Origin: Scenedesmus sp. ARA3
Lineage: Eukaryota > Chlorophyta > Chlorophyceae > Sphaeropleales > Scenedesmaceae
Direction of reading: 5' to 3'
DNA: 26,297 nucleotides
NCBI GenBank assembly: GCA_004335835.1
Contig: RWJK01000994.1
Location: 3,334-29,630, forward strand
Shown: positions 11,295 through 20,902 of the stretch, piece by piece
Numbering within the stretch: position 1 is the stretch's first letter
Layout of the letters: each line of letters begins with the position of its first letter
Notes under the pieces: generated by a model
What the model was told of the DNA's origin: nothing
What the model saw: the letters and a program-made list of their open reading frames with translations, nothing else
Databases searched by the model: none
Position numbers and translations under genes: made by a program

Positions 11295-14200
11295 ATGCAG
11301 GTGCTGCAACAGAAGGCCCAGTCAAGGGCAGTTGCTCAGGAGCAACTTGCTCTGCCTAGTTTCGGCAGCAGCCTGACAGGCCAGCGTCGTGTGGCAGCGC
11401 CAGTGAGCCATGGAAAGGCAGCAATGCGCGTGGGAGCCAAGATCCAGCGCCCTACGTCTCGCAACAACATGACAATCATGAATGTATTGGAGAAGCCAAC
11501 AATTCAGTACACGGAGACGTCCCGCGCCAAGTCTAGCTCCGTGCTCGGTGAGGGAGGGAACTCAGGCATACCGGGATGGATACGCATTCATTTGCGAGTT
11601 GTATTTACATCTATAGCTCTGCGTTTGGCAACGCGTGTCAGGCGTTTGCCTGATCAGGATTGCCGTGGCCTGTCCAGGGTGGACCTGAAAGCAATCCACG
11701 AAGTCAGCCCGGGCGCTGTTGGTGTGCATTGCGCCCGCAGCAGCTGTTCATGCTATGGCACCTCACTAGTTTGTCTCTAGAGGCCACAGCATGTGCAGCC
11801 TGAGCCGATCGCATCATTACTGCATTGCTGATGCTCGTCAGCCCCTGGCATCTCGTCAGCCCCTGTGCATGCTGCCAGCCATAAAGCATGGAGGGCTTGC
11901 AGGAATGGCAACAGGCTCAGATCGTCAGCTGGGGTGCGGCAGCTGCTTTGATTGATGCAGGCACTGCTACTGCCTGCGCGCTGTGCATCGCAGAACAGCA
12001 TTGTAGCACAGCAGCACAGCCTTGTCTTCTTGCTTGAGGCAGGAGGCTTCTTTGCAATGGTTTACAGCACATGTGCAAGCTGCTTGCTGTAGTGCAGCAC
12101 GATCAGCCATCAGCAAAACTGCAGCAGTCTAGTACGTCACGAAACTTCGGAGCTGGGGCTTGTTGCAATGACCACACGGTATCTGTGCACAGCATCTCCA
12201 CTTTTTGTAGTTGCTAAGCTGTGTGGCAAGAAAAGGGCTGCTCTTCATCCGCAGCAAAGCTCGCTCATACTGAAGCCATTGTATAGCGTATAGCAGAGCG
12301 TCGCGCTCGTCCCTGCTTGTTGTACGGCACAATGCAGCTACGAACCGCTGCCCCCTGCACAGTGCCTGCTCCGCACCAGCCACGCATCGTTGGGCATCAG
12401 GAAGATGTGTTACAATCATCCCATACCATATACAACTGAACACATTCTACCCGTGTGCCTCTCTGCCTCTTGATGCGCAGCCATCATCCTGGGTGGAGGC
12501 GCGGGCACCCGCCTGTACCCGCTCACCAAGCAGCGCGCAAAGCCCGCCGTGCCCATCGGTGGCGCGTACCGCCTGATCGACGTGCCCATGAGCAACTGCA
12601 TCAACAGCGGCATCTCCAAGATCTACATTTTGACCCAGTTCAACAGCACCAGCCTCAACCGCCACCTGGCGCGCACCTACAACATGGGCAGCGGCGTGAG
12701 GTTTGGCGGAGAGGGCTTCGTGGAGGTGCTGGCGGCCACACAGGTGGGTCTTTGGGTTGTTGGCTTCTTTTGGGTGTAGCTGCTTGCATGGTTTGTAGCA
12801 GCCGCCTCCTGCCTCTTTTACCAAATGCTTTGCAATTGCACCAGGTGTTATGTAGTGTGGTGTTTTGGGTCGGTGGAGGATCTGTTGCACAGCCTGCGGT
12901 GGGCAAGCACAGTTAGTTGGAAGCATGATGCATGCACGGCTTCATGCAGCATGTGGCTTATCTTCTTTGCAAGACATCTGACTGCTGTCTCCCCTCCTGC
13001 TGGGCACGCTGCTGCGCCCTGCTTTATAAACACCTGCCGCCACAGACCCCCACCGACAAGGAGTGGTTCCAGGGCACTGCTGATGCAGTGAGGCAGTACG
13101 CGTGGCTGCTGACTGACACCAAGAACAGGGGCATCGAGGACGTGGTCATCCTCTCTGGAGACCACCTGTGAGTGGCGGTGGTGCTTTAAGCCAGCCAGCA
13201 GTCTGGGGCTGGGGGCATGGTTGGTGGGGCTGGGGGCATGGTTGGTGGGGCTGGTGGCATTGATGCGGATGCATCTCTTGCCAAATATTTGGTTGGGCAC
13301 CAAGCAGCAACTGTTTATTGTCAGGAGACGACCTGCGGCTGGTGATGAAGCCAGCAGTTGTACGTGGATGCAGCAGCGTGTGCATTTTGTTGTGGGGCTG
13401 GTAGGGTGGCTGCAGCTGCTGCTGCTGCCGGATCCACCAGCTGCACCTTCACAGCAGCTGCTGGCGCTGATGCTTTTGTTAGTGAAGCAGCAGCTAGGGC
13501 GGAGGTGCCAGCCAGTGGAGCAAGCACCCGCACAGCACAGCTTATTTGTCCCTCCACCCGCCACACGTGCTGCAGCTACCTTATTTGTGACAGTGTTGCA
13601 TGTCATCCCTGCACGCCGCTACACGAATTTGCCTCAGCTGTGCTTCCCTGTGCTTCTGCTGCCCGCAGCTACCGCATGGACTACATGCAGTTTGTGGACT
13701 ACCACCGCAGCAGCAACGCAGACATTACCATTGGCTGCATTGCGTACGACGAGACGCGCGCCAGCGACTTTGGCCTCATGAAGGTGCGGCCAGCAGCAGC
13801 TGCGCGGTGGTGTGCAATGGCTGGGGCTGTGCGCGCCATCTCATCCAGCACGCTTGCAGCAGTTATGGACATGCATCGCCATCTACTGTGCATTTGGTGG
13901 TTCTGCGTTTTGATGCACCAAGTTCCTGGATTCATGCTACACTTCACCGGCTCTTCTCAACAGATGCAGGGAGCATCTCACTCAACGTGCGGCTTCACGC
14001 GTGGCTGCTTGTGGTCTTATACCACACTGCAGATCGACGACAACCGCCGCGTGCTGAGCTTTGCTGAGAAGCCCAAGGGTGATGCGCTCAAGGCCATGAA
14101 GGTGGACACCACGGTGCTGGGCCTGAGCAAGGAGGAGGCGGAGGCCAAGCCCTTCATCGCGTCCATGGGCATCTATGTGTTCAAGAAGGGAGTGCTGGGT

Positions 14201-16716
14201 GAGTGAGCGCCTGAACGATTTGGCCCGCGTTGCAGGCCCGCTGTGCTGGACAATAGCGACAGTCTGTATATGGTGTGTGGTTGCAGGCACCTATAGCACC
14301 TGCTTGGGAAGCAGAGAGGGCTGTGCCGTGGTGTGAACGATGGCAGCAAGTTGGATTGCCTGTTTTTGCTGTCCATCTCGTGTGACAGGTCTTTCTGCTG
14401 ATTGCTTGCTCCTGTGTGCTGCCGCGCTGCTGCAGCCGACATGCTGAAGGAGGACAAGACTGGCGGCAAGAAGTTCATGGACTTTGGCGGAGAGATCATC
14501 CCCTTCGCAGCAGCCAACAACATCAAGGTGGGTGGGGCGCATGCACACACGCAGCCCGAACGCCTTGCTGAATCGATCTGATGAACCTTACATAAACCCG
14601 ACACTGGCAAACACCAGCAGCAGTTGAAGCAGTGGCGCTGACGCCGCTGCTGCTGCTACTGCAGGTCAACGCGTACCTGTTTGACGGCTTCTGGGAGGAC
14701 ATTGGTACCATCAAGTCCTTCTTCGAGGAGAACCTCAAGCTGGCGCAGCAGTGAGTGGCGGCGCGCTGGGCCTGGCATGCTGCATGCAATGCACGCCAAG
14801 GATGAAGCGCAACATGTAACACATACATTGTGCTGCAACATGCGGTGGCCGGTGGCAGTGTATGGCGCAGGGTTGGGTGCAGAATACCATGCAGGAGTTT
14901 GATGGTTTCTATCCTCTGCCGTGCCCGGTTCTACATATGTGCTACACCGCCTGCTGCTGGCCGGTTTTCTGCATGCAAGCTTTGCCACTTTGCCCTGCTG
15001 CCATCCATCCTGCAAGTCTTGCGATTGTAAACTGCATTGTTGCTTTCCCCTTTCCGCAGGTCTGCTCCCTTCGAGTTCTACGACCCAGCCAGCCCCATCT
15101 ACACCTCACCCCGCTTCCTGCCTCCTGCCAAGATCGAGGAGGACTGCCAGGTGACACGGCTGCACAGAGCTCTCAGCTTGGCGCAAATATGCAGCAGCAG
15201 CAGCAGCAGCAGCAGCATGATAGTGTGGTGCAGTTGCCAGGGTGCCCCGTAGAATGCAGCAGAGAGTGGAGGCAGCCACTGGCTGGTCCGTCTTTCTCGT
15301 GCTGTGGCATGTGAAGCAACAAGCAGCATGCCTGAGGACAACCTCACTCACATGCTCACTGTGAACTCAAGAATATCGTATGTATCTGCTGCCGCCGCTG
15401 CTGCTGCTGCTGCTGCTGCCAAACACCCCAGCTTGAGGAGGTCATCATCAGCCACGGCTGCACCGTGAAGCGCAGCGTGATCAAGAACGCAGTGGTGGGC
15501 CTGCGCAGCCACATCGAGGAGGGCTGCACACTGCACGTAAGCAGATCATGCTTGATCCTAGTTGATGAGACATGAGCTGGGATAAGTTAGGGACTTGGGC
15601 ATTGAAATTGGTGCAGCAGGTAGTATGTCAGCCACATCGAGGAGGGCTGCACCCTGCACGTGAGCAGCAGATCTATAACAAACCTACAATCTGGCAGAGT
15701 CTGGGTACATCTATGACATTTGGCAGTTGATCAGGCGCAGGATCGGTGATGTCAGCCTCACCGTGTTGTGCTACTAGCCTGGTACTGAGTACCTAGTCAT
15801 AGCCAGCTTTCGAGGACTGTTGAGGCGAGAAGTGCAGCTTGCATCGCTACAGCACTACGGCCACGTCACCTGCTGCGCACTCTCATATCAGCCACACATA
15901 ACCTATGCATGCATATGCTCTGTGCTGCTTTCCAACTCCCCGCATGCCATCCCATTCGCAGCTGTCACTGAAAAACGTGTCTTTTGCGTCTGATCCTGCA
16001 GAACACGCTGCTCATTGGCGCCGACTACTATGAGAGCGAGGAGCAGCGCGCCAAGGTGGTGGCGGACGGCGGTGTGCCCTTGGGCATCGGCGCGGGCAGC
16101 AGCATCAAGAACTGCATCGTGGACAAGAACGCGCGCATCGGCAAGAACGTGGTCATCGAGAACAAGGGCGGCCTGGATGTGAGAGGGGTGGCTTGTTCTG
16201 ATGTTTTAAAATGCAATGCTATGGATTTGCCCAGCAGCAGGGCTGCTCCCATGTATTGCCGGGTGGTTGTACATTGGTAGCCTGCTGTGAAACAGAGCAG
16301 CCATAAGACTGCAGGTTGTGGCAGGGCACAAACACACCCCACCGCTGGTGCGACCGGCATAGCGGCGCCGCTTGCTGAGGCATTCTGCATATGCATCTGC
16401 CAGCCATGAACCAGCAGCTTGTGCCATGCTCTCTGAACTCGTGCCTGCCTTGTGCTGCAACAGAATTAGACGTCTCTGACTGCCTGTTCTCCTGCTTCAT
16501 TGCCGCTGTGCCTGCAGGAGCTGGACAAGCAGGAGGGCAGCTACTTGCCTGCTTCACTTTCCTGCAAGGAAGTGGTGTTTGACCTTGACTCTGCCAACCA
16601 TGTGTGTGCTGCTGTGCCTGCAGGAGCTGGACAAGCAGGAGGACGGCTACATGATCCGCAGCGGCATCGTGGTCATCCTGCGCAACGCCACCATCAAGGA
16701 CGGCACCACCATCTGA
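11295..16716 (+). CDS. ADP-glucose pyrophosphorylase large subunit, plastidial, 11 exons, 520 aa
   Basis: Makes ADP-glucose and pyrophosphate from glucose-1-phosphate and ATP, the committed step of starch synthesis, as a heterotetramer with small subunits. Exons: 11295-11547, 12481-12743, 13046-13167, 13669-13783, 14033-14198, 14436-14527, 14665-14750, 15060-15150, 15432-15536, 16002-16178, 16624-16716; 1563 nt, all GT-AG, phases consistent. Residues 1 to about 55 resemble a chloroplast transit peptide. The nucleotidyltransferase domain has [21 protein letters not shown] (89-109), SGDHLYRMDY with D211, FAEKPKG (261-267) and FWEDIGTI. A left-handed beta-helix domain follows and ends [20 protein letters not shown]. 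The large-subunit assignment rests on [20 protein letters not shown], the [12 protein letters not shown] leader and the KNVVIEN-IRSGI-KDGT ending. The best-known algal counterpart is Chlamydomonas STA1. The start is the first ATG of an open upstream frame. Introns carry two duplicated exon edges (see findings). Codon use is strongly GC3-biased, fitting high expression. Confidence 0.95.
11834..11865. repeat. 14-base direct repeat in AGPase intron 1
   Basis: ctcgtcagcccctg occurs at 11834-11847 and 11852-11865, separated by gcat. It lies within the 933-base first intron of the AGPase gene. Confidence 0.65.
13205..13260. repeat. Short minisatellite in AGPase intron 3
   Basis: A 21-base unit (ggggctgggggcatggttggt) is present twice in full, at 13205-13225 and 13226-13246, with a third partial copy to 13260. 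It is intronic, just downstream of exon 3, and G-rich on the sense strand. Confidence 0.75.
15192..15215 (+). repeat. CAG tract in AGPase intron 8
   Basis: Eight CAG units begin about 40 bases after the exon 8 donor. A complementary-sense CTG tract lies at the other end of the same intron, so the intron RNA could fold the two tracts together. Confidence 0.8.
15398..15418 (+). repeat. CTG tract before the AGPase exon 9 acceptor
   Basis: Seven CTG units end 13 bases before the CCCCAG acceptor of exon 9 (exon begins 15432). This is the polypyrimidine-tract position. Confidence 0.8.
15629..15664 (+). repeat. Intronic copy of the 3' edge of AGPase exon 9, including its splice donor
   Basis: About 36 bases repeat 15506-15541 at an offset of 123 bases, with two to three differences. 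The copy includes the codons for HIEEGCTLH and a GTGAGC donor at 15660, matching the real donor at 15537. Using the distal donor would read into a stop soon after the true exon end, so it is probably a decoy or a degenerate duplicate. Confidence 0.75.
16502..16544 (+). repeat. Intronic copy of the AGPase exon 11 acceptor and exon start
   Basis: About 43 bases repeat 16608-16650 at an offset of 106 bases. Both copies carry GTGCCTGCAG followed by the codons for ELDKQE. Because 106 is not a multiple of three, splicing to the upstream copy would change the frame and replace the conserved C-terminus. The downstream copy gives the conserved ending and is the one used in my model. Confidence 0.8.
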
Positions 16717-17665
16717 GCGGCGGCAGCAGGTACAGCAGCAGCAGCAGTAGTGTGAGGGGCTTGGTGCGCAGGCTGTGCTGTGCTGGCTCAAAACGCAGCA
16801 GCAGCAGCAGCAGCAGCTGTATAGCTACAGCTGGCAGCTCACAGGCTGGCTGGGGCTTTTACCTGCTGCATTTGTGTAAGCAGCTGGGCGACAACAACTG
16901 AGCACCGACGTGTCACAGCTAGTGCTGCGATGTGTTGTGTGCTGGGCTTGTGGCACAAGGCTGGCTGTCCGTGAATGTTTCGGATGCAGCATTCGGATGG
17001 GCTTCAGGCGCAGCTGAACTCAGTTGCGGTCCTGGGCTCTTTGTTGGCGTGTGTTGCCCTGTGTGGGCATGTGTCCTGTGTGTGTCAAGGCATGTGTGTG
17101 CAATGTGCAGGCTGTGCTGGACCAAAGTGCCTCCACTGCTTAGCTTCAAGAAACTTTGCAGGACAGCAGCAGCGATGACAGCAGCGATCACTTTGGCGTG
17201 CCGTCCTGTGTGCATGTGCACGAAGAGATTCTGCATGTGCATGCAAGGAAGGTGCACCACCTTTTGAATGTTCCAAACTTGCCTTCACGTTCTGTGAGCC
17301 CGCAGTTTTGTTGTCCAGTTGTACGTCTCCCCTTTGTGTTGCGGTGCATCTGTGCCCAGAATCAGCTGGGCCTGCTCCTTGTTGGATCCACGTCTTAGCG
17401 TGGTGGCAGGGAGTCACCACTTCTGTGTTTGCCAGGCTGTAACAAATTTGGTTGTACTGTGCCTGGTGCCCTGTCAGGACTGCAGCATGTGCGCATGTAA
17501 AGGAGCACAAGAGCACCGAAGACCGTCAGTGCTGTTGCCCCCCTAGGGCATCGTGGCTCTGGGGGACGGCGCTGACCAGGTTGTGTTGTGAATGCAGGTA
17601 ATACACACAGGTCATAAGAGGAGCAGCAGGAACAGCGCATCTGCACAACTGCGGTTCAAGCAGCC
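16717..17665 (+). other. AGPase 3' UTR and intergenic spacer
   Basis: About 950 bases with no convincing gene. A CAG-rich stretch at 16733-16816 follows the AGPase stop. TGTAA motifs at 16875-16879 and again near 17439 and 17495 are candidate polyadenylation signals, the first being 159 bases past the stop. GT/TG-rich sequence (17040-17110) is typical of algal 3' UTRs. A 14-codon open stretch after a tag acceptor at 17546 looks protein-like but is too short to call. Confidence 0.5.
16875..16879 (+). promoter_or_regulatory. Candidate polyadenylation signal (TGTAA) of the AGPase gene
   Basis: TGTAA, the green-algal poly(A) motif, 159 bases after the AGPase stop. Later TGTAA copies downstream are alternatives. 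Confidence 0.35.
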
Positions 17666-18098
17666 ATGGTGGCCTCTAGGGGGGACCACTTGAATGCCAT
17701 GTGAGTACGTACTATGTTGCATTATGCTCTGCAAACTGTGTTTACATGCCTATGCAAGCTTCTTACTAAAGGAGCAGCAGGTACATATGTGTGCAACTTG
17801 CTGGCTTGCTCATCAACGCGCTGACGCATCAAGTGCCTGACGAGAATACTGCAAATGACTTTGCAGACATGCTTCGGCTTGTTGCTGTGCAAGCAGCGCC
17901 CGAGTTGGACAGTCCTTACCCTGACCAGCACACGGTCTGTCAGGTACTTCATACGACACGGACGCTCATAGGTGTCAATGTATGCTTGTAAACCTTCACA
18001 CGGCTGTTGAAGCTCTCCGATGTGATACGTTGAAGCTGCTACCTGCGCAGCTTGTTGTTCAAAGACCCTTGGACCCCACGAACTTCTCGGTTGCCTGA
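17666..18098 (+). CDS. Possible small spliced gene, 81 aa, unknown function
   Basis: Three exons fit together: 17666-17700 (ATG start, GTGAGT donor), 17781-17943 (acceptor gcagcag, GTACTT donor) and 18051-18098 (acceptor ctgcgcag, TGA stop). They total 246 nt with correct phases. The product has a hydrophobic helical part (YICVQLAGLLINALTH), an acidic stretch (PDENTANDFADMLRLVAVQ) and a short tail ending DPTNFSVA. It has none of the Gln/Ala repeats that mark spurious frames here, and the first donor is consensus. I do not recognise a family. Weak points: the frame is also open upstream of the ATG for about 15 codons, and I see no TGTAA between its stop and the PPTase start about 195 bases downstream, so it could also be part of a longer or different transcript. 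Confidence 0.4.
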
Positions 18099-18230
18099 GT
18101 TGTGAGCGTAATCAGAAGTCGTGCAGATTACTTGGCTCGTCTGTTACGGATCAACACTTAACTCAGAATCAACTCCATTGCACTCTTGTACAGCCATAGC
18201 ATCGCAACATTGCCAGAGCTTCCAAACTGT

Positions 18231-18244
<14 letters not shown>

Positions 18245-18274
<30 letters not shown>
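18245..18274 (+). repeat. CAG tract just upstream of the PPTase start codon
   Basis: Ten perfect CAG units, preceded by interrupted CAG from about 18229, end 18 bases before the proposed ATG. They are probably in the 5' UTR. Confidence 0.85.
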
Positions 18275-18277
<3 letters not shown>

Positions 18278-18292
18278 CGGAACCAGTGCGTG

Positions 18293-19712
18293 ATGGATGG
18301 CTGCATACGATGGGCAGTCAACATTGCAGCATGGCAGCCAACACCTGAGCAATGGGCAGCTGTGCTTGCATGTCTGCCCGCTGACGAGCAAGCCAGATGC
18401 CTGCGCTACAAACAGACAGATGACCAGGAGCGAGCCGTTGTTTCACAGCTGTTGCAAAGAGCTTGCATAGTGCAAGTGCTGGGTGTTGCCTGGCAGCAGG
18501 TGCAGCTGCAGCGTACGCGTGGCAGCAAGCCGTTCTATGGCGGTCCTGCAAACAGGCAGCATGTGCCAAACTTCAACTACAACGTGTCACATGAGGCAAG
18601 CTGAAAGTTGCTGCTGCTACTGCGTACATGTAATGATTATCACTACAACATACAGCAGGATTGGGCTTGCTACCTTCTGCGTTCTAGCAATTGAACGGTA
18701 CAACCCGTTGCCGCGGTTGTGCCAGCCTCAATGTGGCCCAGCTTGCGCCTCGAGTGGCTTGGCAGGCAGCATAATTGAAGTGTCCGGCAGCACTGTACTC
18801 GCTCACCAAATCCTTTAAACAACAAACTTGCTGCTCCTGCTGCTGTTGCTGCTGCTGCTGCCAGGGTGACTACGTGGTGCTGGCTGCAGAGGGGTGCTGC
18901 CTGTGCGGTGTGGACGTGGCAGCGCCGCAGCAGCTGCGCAGGCGGGGCAGCAGCCGCAGCCTGCAGGACTGCATAGCACTGCTGAGGGACCAGCTGGCGC
19001 CTGGGGAGGTGAGCGGCAGCAGCAGCCGCAGCAGCAGCAGCAGCTGTAGTTTGGGCAGGCGGGATAGGCAGATGAAGACAGCATGGCTCACTAGTCGGCT
19101 TCTAGCTTGATGGCAGTAGAGAAAAAAGGTAGTTGCATGTGGCTTTCAGCACCATCTTAGACGGTTTGAGACACCCTTGTACGGCAATGGCAGGCAATTA
19201 AAGGACAGCGACAAGCCACCTGCTGAGATGCCCTTATACACCCTGCCTGCTCTGCTGTTGTGCTGGTGGCAGTGGGATCTGCTGCAGTCCCTGCAGGGTG
19301 ATGAGTCAGCAGTGGAGTCGGCTTTCCAGAGCATGTGGAGCTGCAAGGAGGTGGGGGCTGCTTGTTGCGGGCCTGAAAGCATGCACATGGCTGACCAGCG
19401 CTTCACACCCACATCAATACGCAGCCACACGCAGCCACACCTTATGCAGGCCCGACAGCACTTCGCAGCATTTGAGTAGTGCTTCAAACCCCACACAGCA
19501 AGCTGAAAGTTGGTTGCTGACATGCCGCCATTGCATCAGACGACCTATCTGTGGCGACCCATGGTCAGCTAACTGCAACAAGCTGCCGCCGCCTTTGCTG
19601 TCCGGCCCATGCCCCAGGCCTTCATCAAAGCCAGGGGTGACGGGGTGGGCTTTGCGCCACTCAGCAGGATAGAGGCACAGCTGACACACCCTGCAGCAGC
19701 CACACAGCCAGG

Positions 19713-19745
<33 letters not shown>

Positions 19746-20902
19746 AGTGCAGGCGGTGCGGCTGCTGGTCGACGGCCAGCCGCAGCCGCAGTGGCGGGCG
19801 TTCCTGCAGCAGCTGCCGGGCCGGCACTGGGTGTGTGTGGTGCGGGGGCCTCCAGCTGCTGCTGTGGATGCCATTGGGGTGAGTGTTGCTGGATTGGCAG
19901 GAAGCACTATTTTGAAGCAGTGTGCAAGAGGTTATGGGCAGTGAGATACACCGGTCACTGTTGTGGCGGCTGCTTGTTCAAGTATATGCTGGAACGTGTG
20001 GTCTACTGCTGTCTGTGTGTGCGGGGGCTGCATGAGAGGCTGCTGTACCGGCAATGCGTTCTCAGTCACTCTCATGCGCCATGCAGCAATGTTGCAGTCA
20101 GTCGCAATTAGGGCATCCTTAGACTGTCGAGAACGCTTCTCACCGCCAATATCAAGCTGCAGCGTGATACCTTACCAATGGCATGGATGCTGTGGCCTGC
20201 AGGAGTTCAAGGCAACCTTTCAGGAGCCGCACCTCTCAGATGAGCAGCTGCAGGTGCGGCCGCCTGCAGGCTTACAGCAAGCTGTTGGGCTATGCAAACG
20301 CTTTATAGCCTAATGACAGAGTGAACCTATAGATGTATGTACAGAGATCAGCAGAAGCCTTTTGATGTTTGGTGCTGCATGCCTGAGGGATGCTGATGCT
20401 GCCAGGCGCCAGGATAACCGGTTTCTAGCCTGGCTTGGCATTCATAGGCCAACCCCTAAGTTTCAACTGTGTGCAGCAGTGCACCTGGGCTTGGTTCAGG
20501 CAGGTGCTTTCGCTACAACAGTAGCATGGTCATGGCAGCTCCTGCTGGGTGCCATGGCCTACGTGGCTGGTGTTGGTCATGCTAATCAGGGCCTGAGCAA
20601 CACACAGCCTGCAAGAGGTCATATAGTGAAGATAACTTGCGGCTCAGCCTGCTCATCCTGCTGCTGCTGCTGTGCAGGTGCACCTGGATGCACACAGCCC
20701 AGCATTTGACATGCTGACAGTAGAAGACCTGCTGCCTGATGCGGCTCTGGATAGCTACTGCTGTGGCTGGCATTTGAGTCAAGCACCTGCTCACGAGCTG
20801 ACCATCAGGCTGAGTCAGCCTGCAGGTGACAGCCTCGAAGAGCCATTACAAGCCTTGCTGCAGGCAACATCATGCAGACTTGGCAGCAGAAGTATTGTTT
20901 GA
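18293..20902 (+). CDS. 4'-phosphopantetheinyl transferase, Sfp/AASDHPPT type, 6 exons, 353 aa
   Basis: Transfers the phosphopantetheine arm of CoA to a conserved Ser of acyl- or peptidyl-carrier proteins, activating fatty-acid, polyketide or aminoadipate enzymes. Exons: 18293-18595, 18865-19008, 19273-19350, 19618-19878, 20203-20253, 20678-20902; 1062 nt, every intron in phase 0. Signature motifs are present in order: GSKPF (77-81), NFNYNVSHE-GDYVV (93-106), GVDV with metal-binding D118, and W-SCKEAFIKARGDG with K174, E175 and K179. The tail has an RTVEQL-like segment, DMLTVEDLLPDAA, as in plant homologues. The first intron is GC-AG, cutting between SHE and GDY. Exon 4 carries ten CAG codons (poly-Gln at 19714-19743) between the catalytic core and the C-terminal lobe. 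Length is slightly above the roughly 300 residues of the human enzyme because of this insert and the longer tail. The start is the first ATG before the conserved IRWAVN. Confidence 0.9.
18596..18864 (+). other. GC-AG intron in the PPTase gene
   Basis: The exon ends CATGAG and the intron begins GCAAGC, matching the GC-donor consensus AG|GCAAG, and ends CTGCCAG. Reading on without splicing meets TGA three codons later. No GT donor near this point keeps the SHEGDY motif intact. The 3' end of the intron is a CTG-rich run from about 18829. Confidence 0.75.
19714..19743 (+). repeat. CAG tract encoding ten Gln in PPTase exon 4
   Basis: Ten perfect CAG codons in frame within exon 4. They lie after the KEAFIKARGDG catalytic segment, in a loop where length can vary. 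Confidence 0.85.

Noticed and set aside
17547..17591. Fourteen protein-like codons (GIVALGDGADQVVL) after a tag acceptor, which might be an alternative last AGPase exon
   Set aside because: Too short, no phase-matched partner required, and the exon at 16624-16716 already gives the full conserved C-terminus.
20203..20253. Suspected out-of-order PPTase exon (EFKATFQEPHLSDEQLQ), since it resembles the segment expected before the WDLLQ exon
   Set aside because: The LQDCIALLRDQLAPGE end of exon 2 already supplies that segment, and plant homologues have a similar stretch just before the RTVEQL-like tail, so the exon order is normal.
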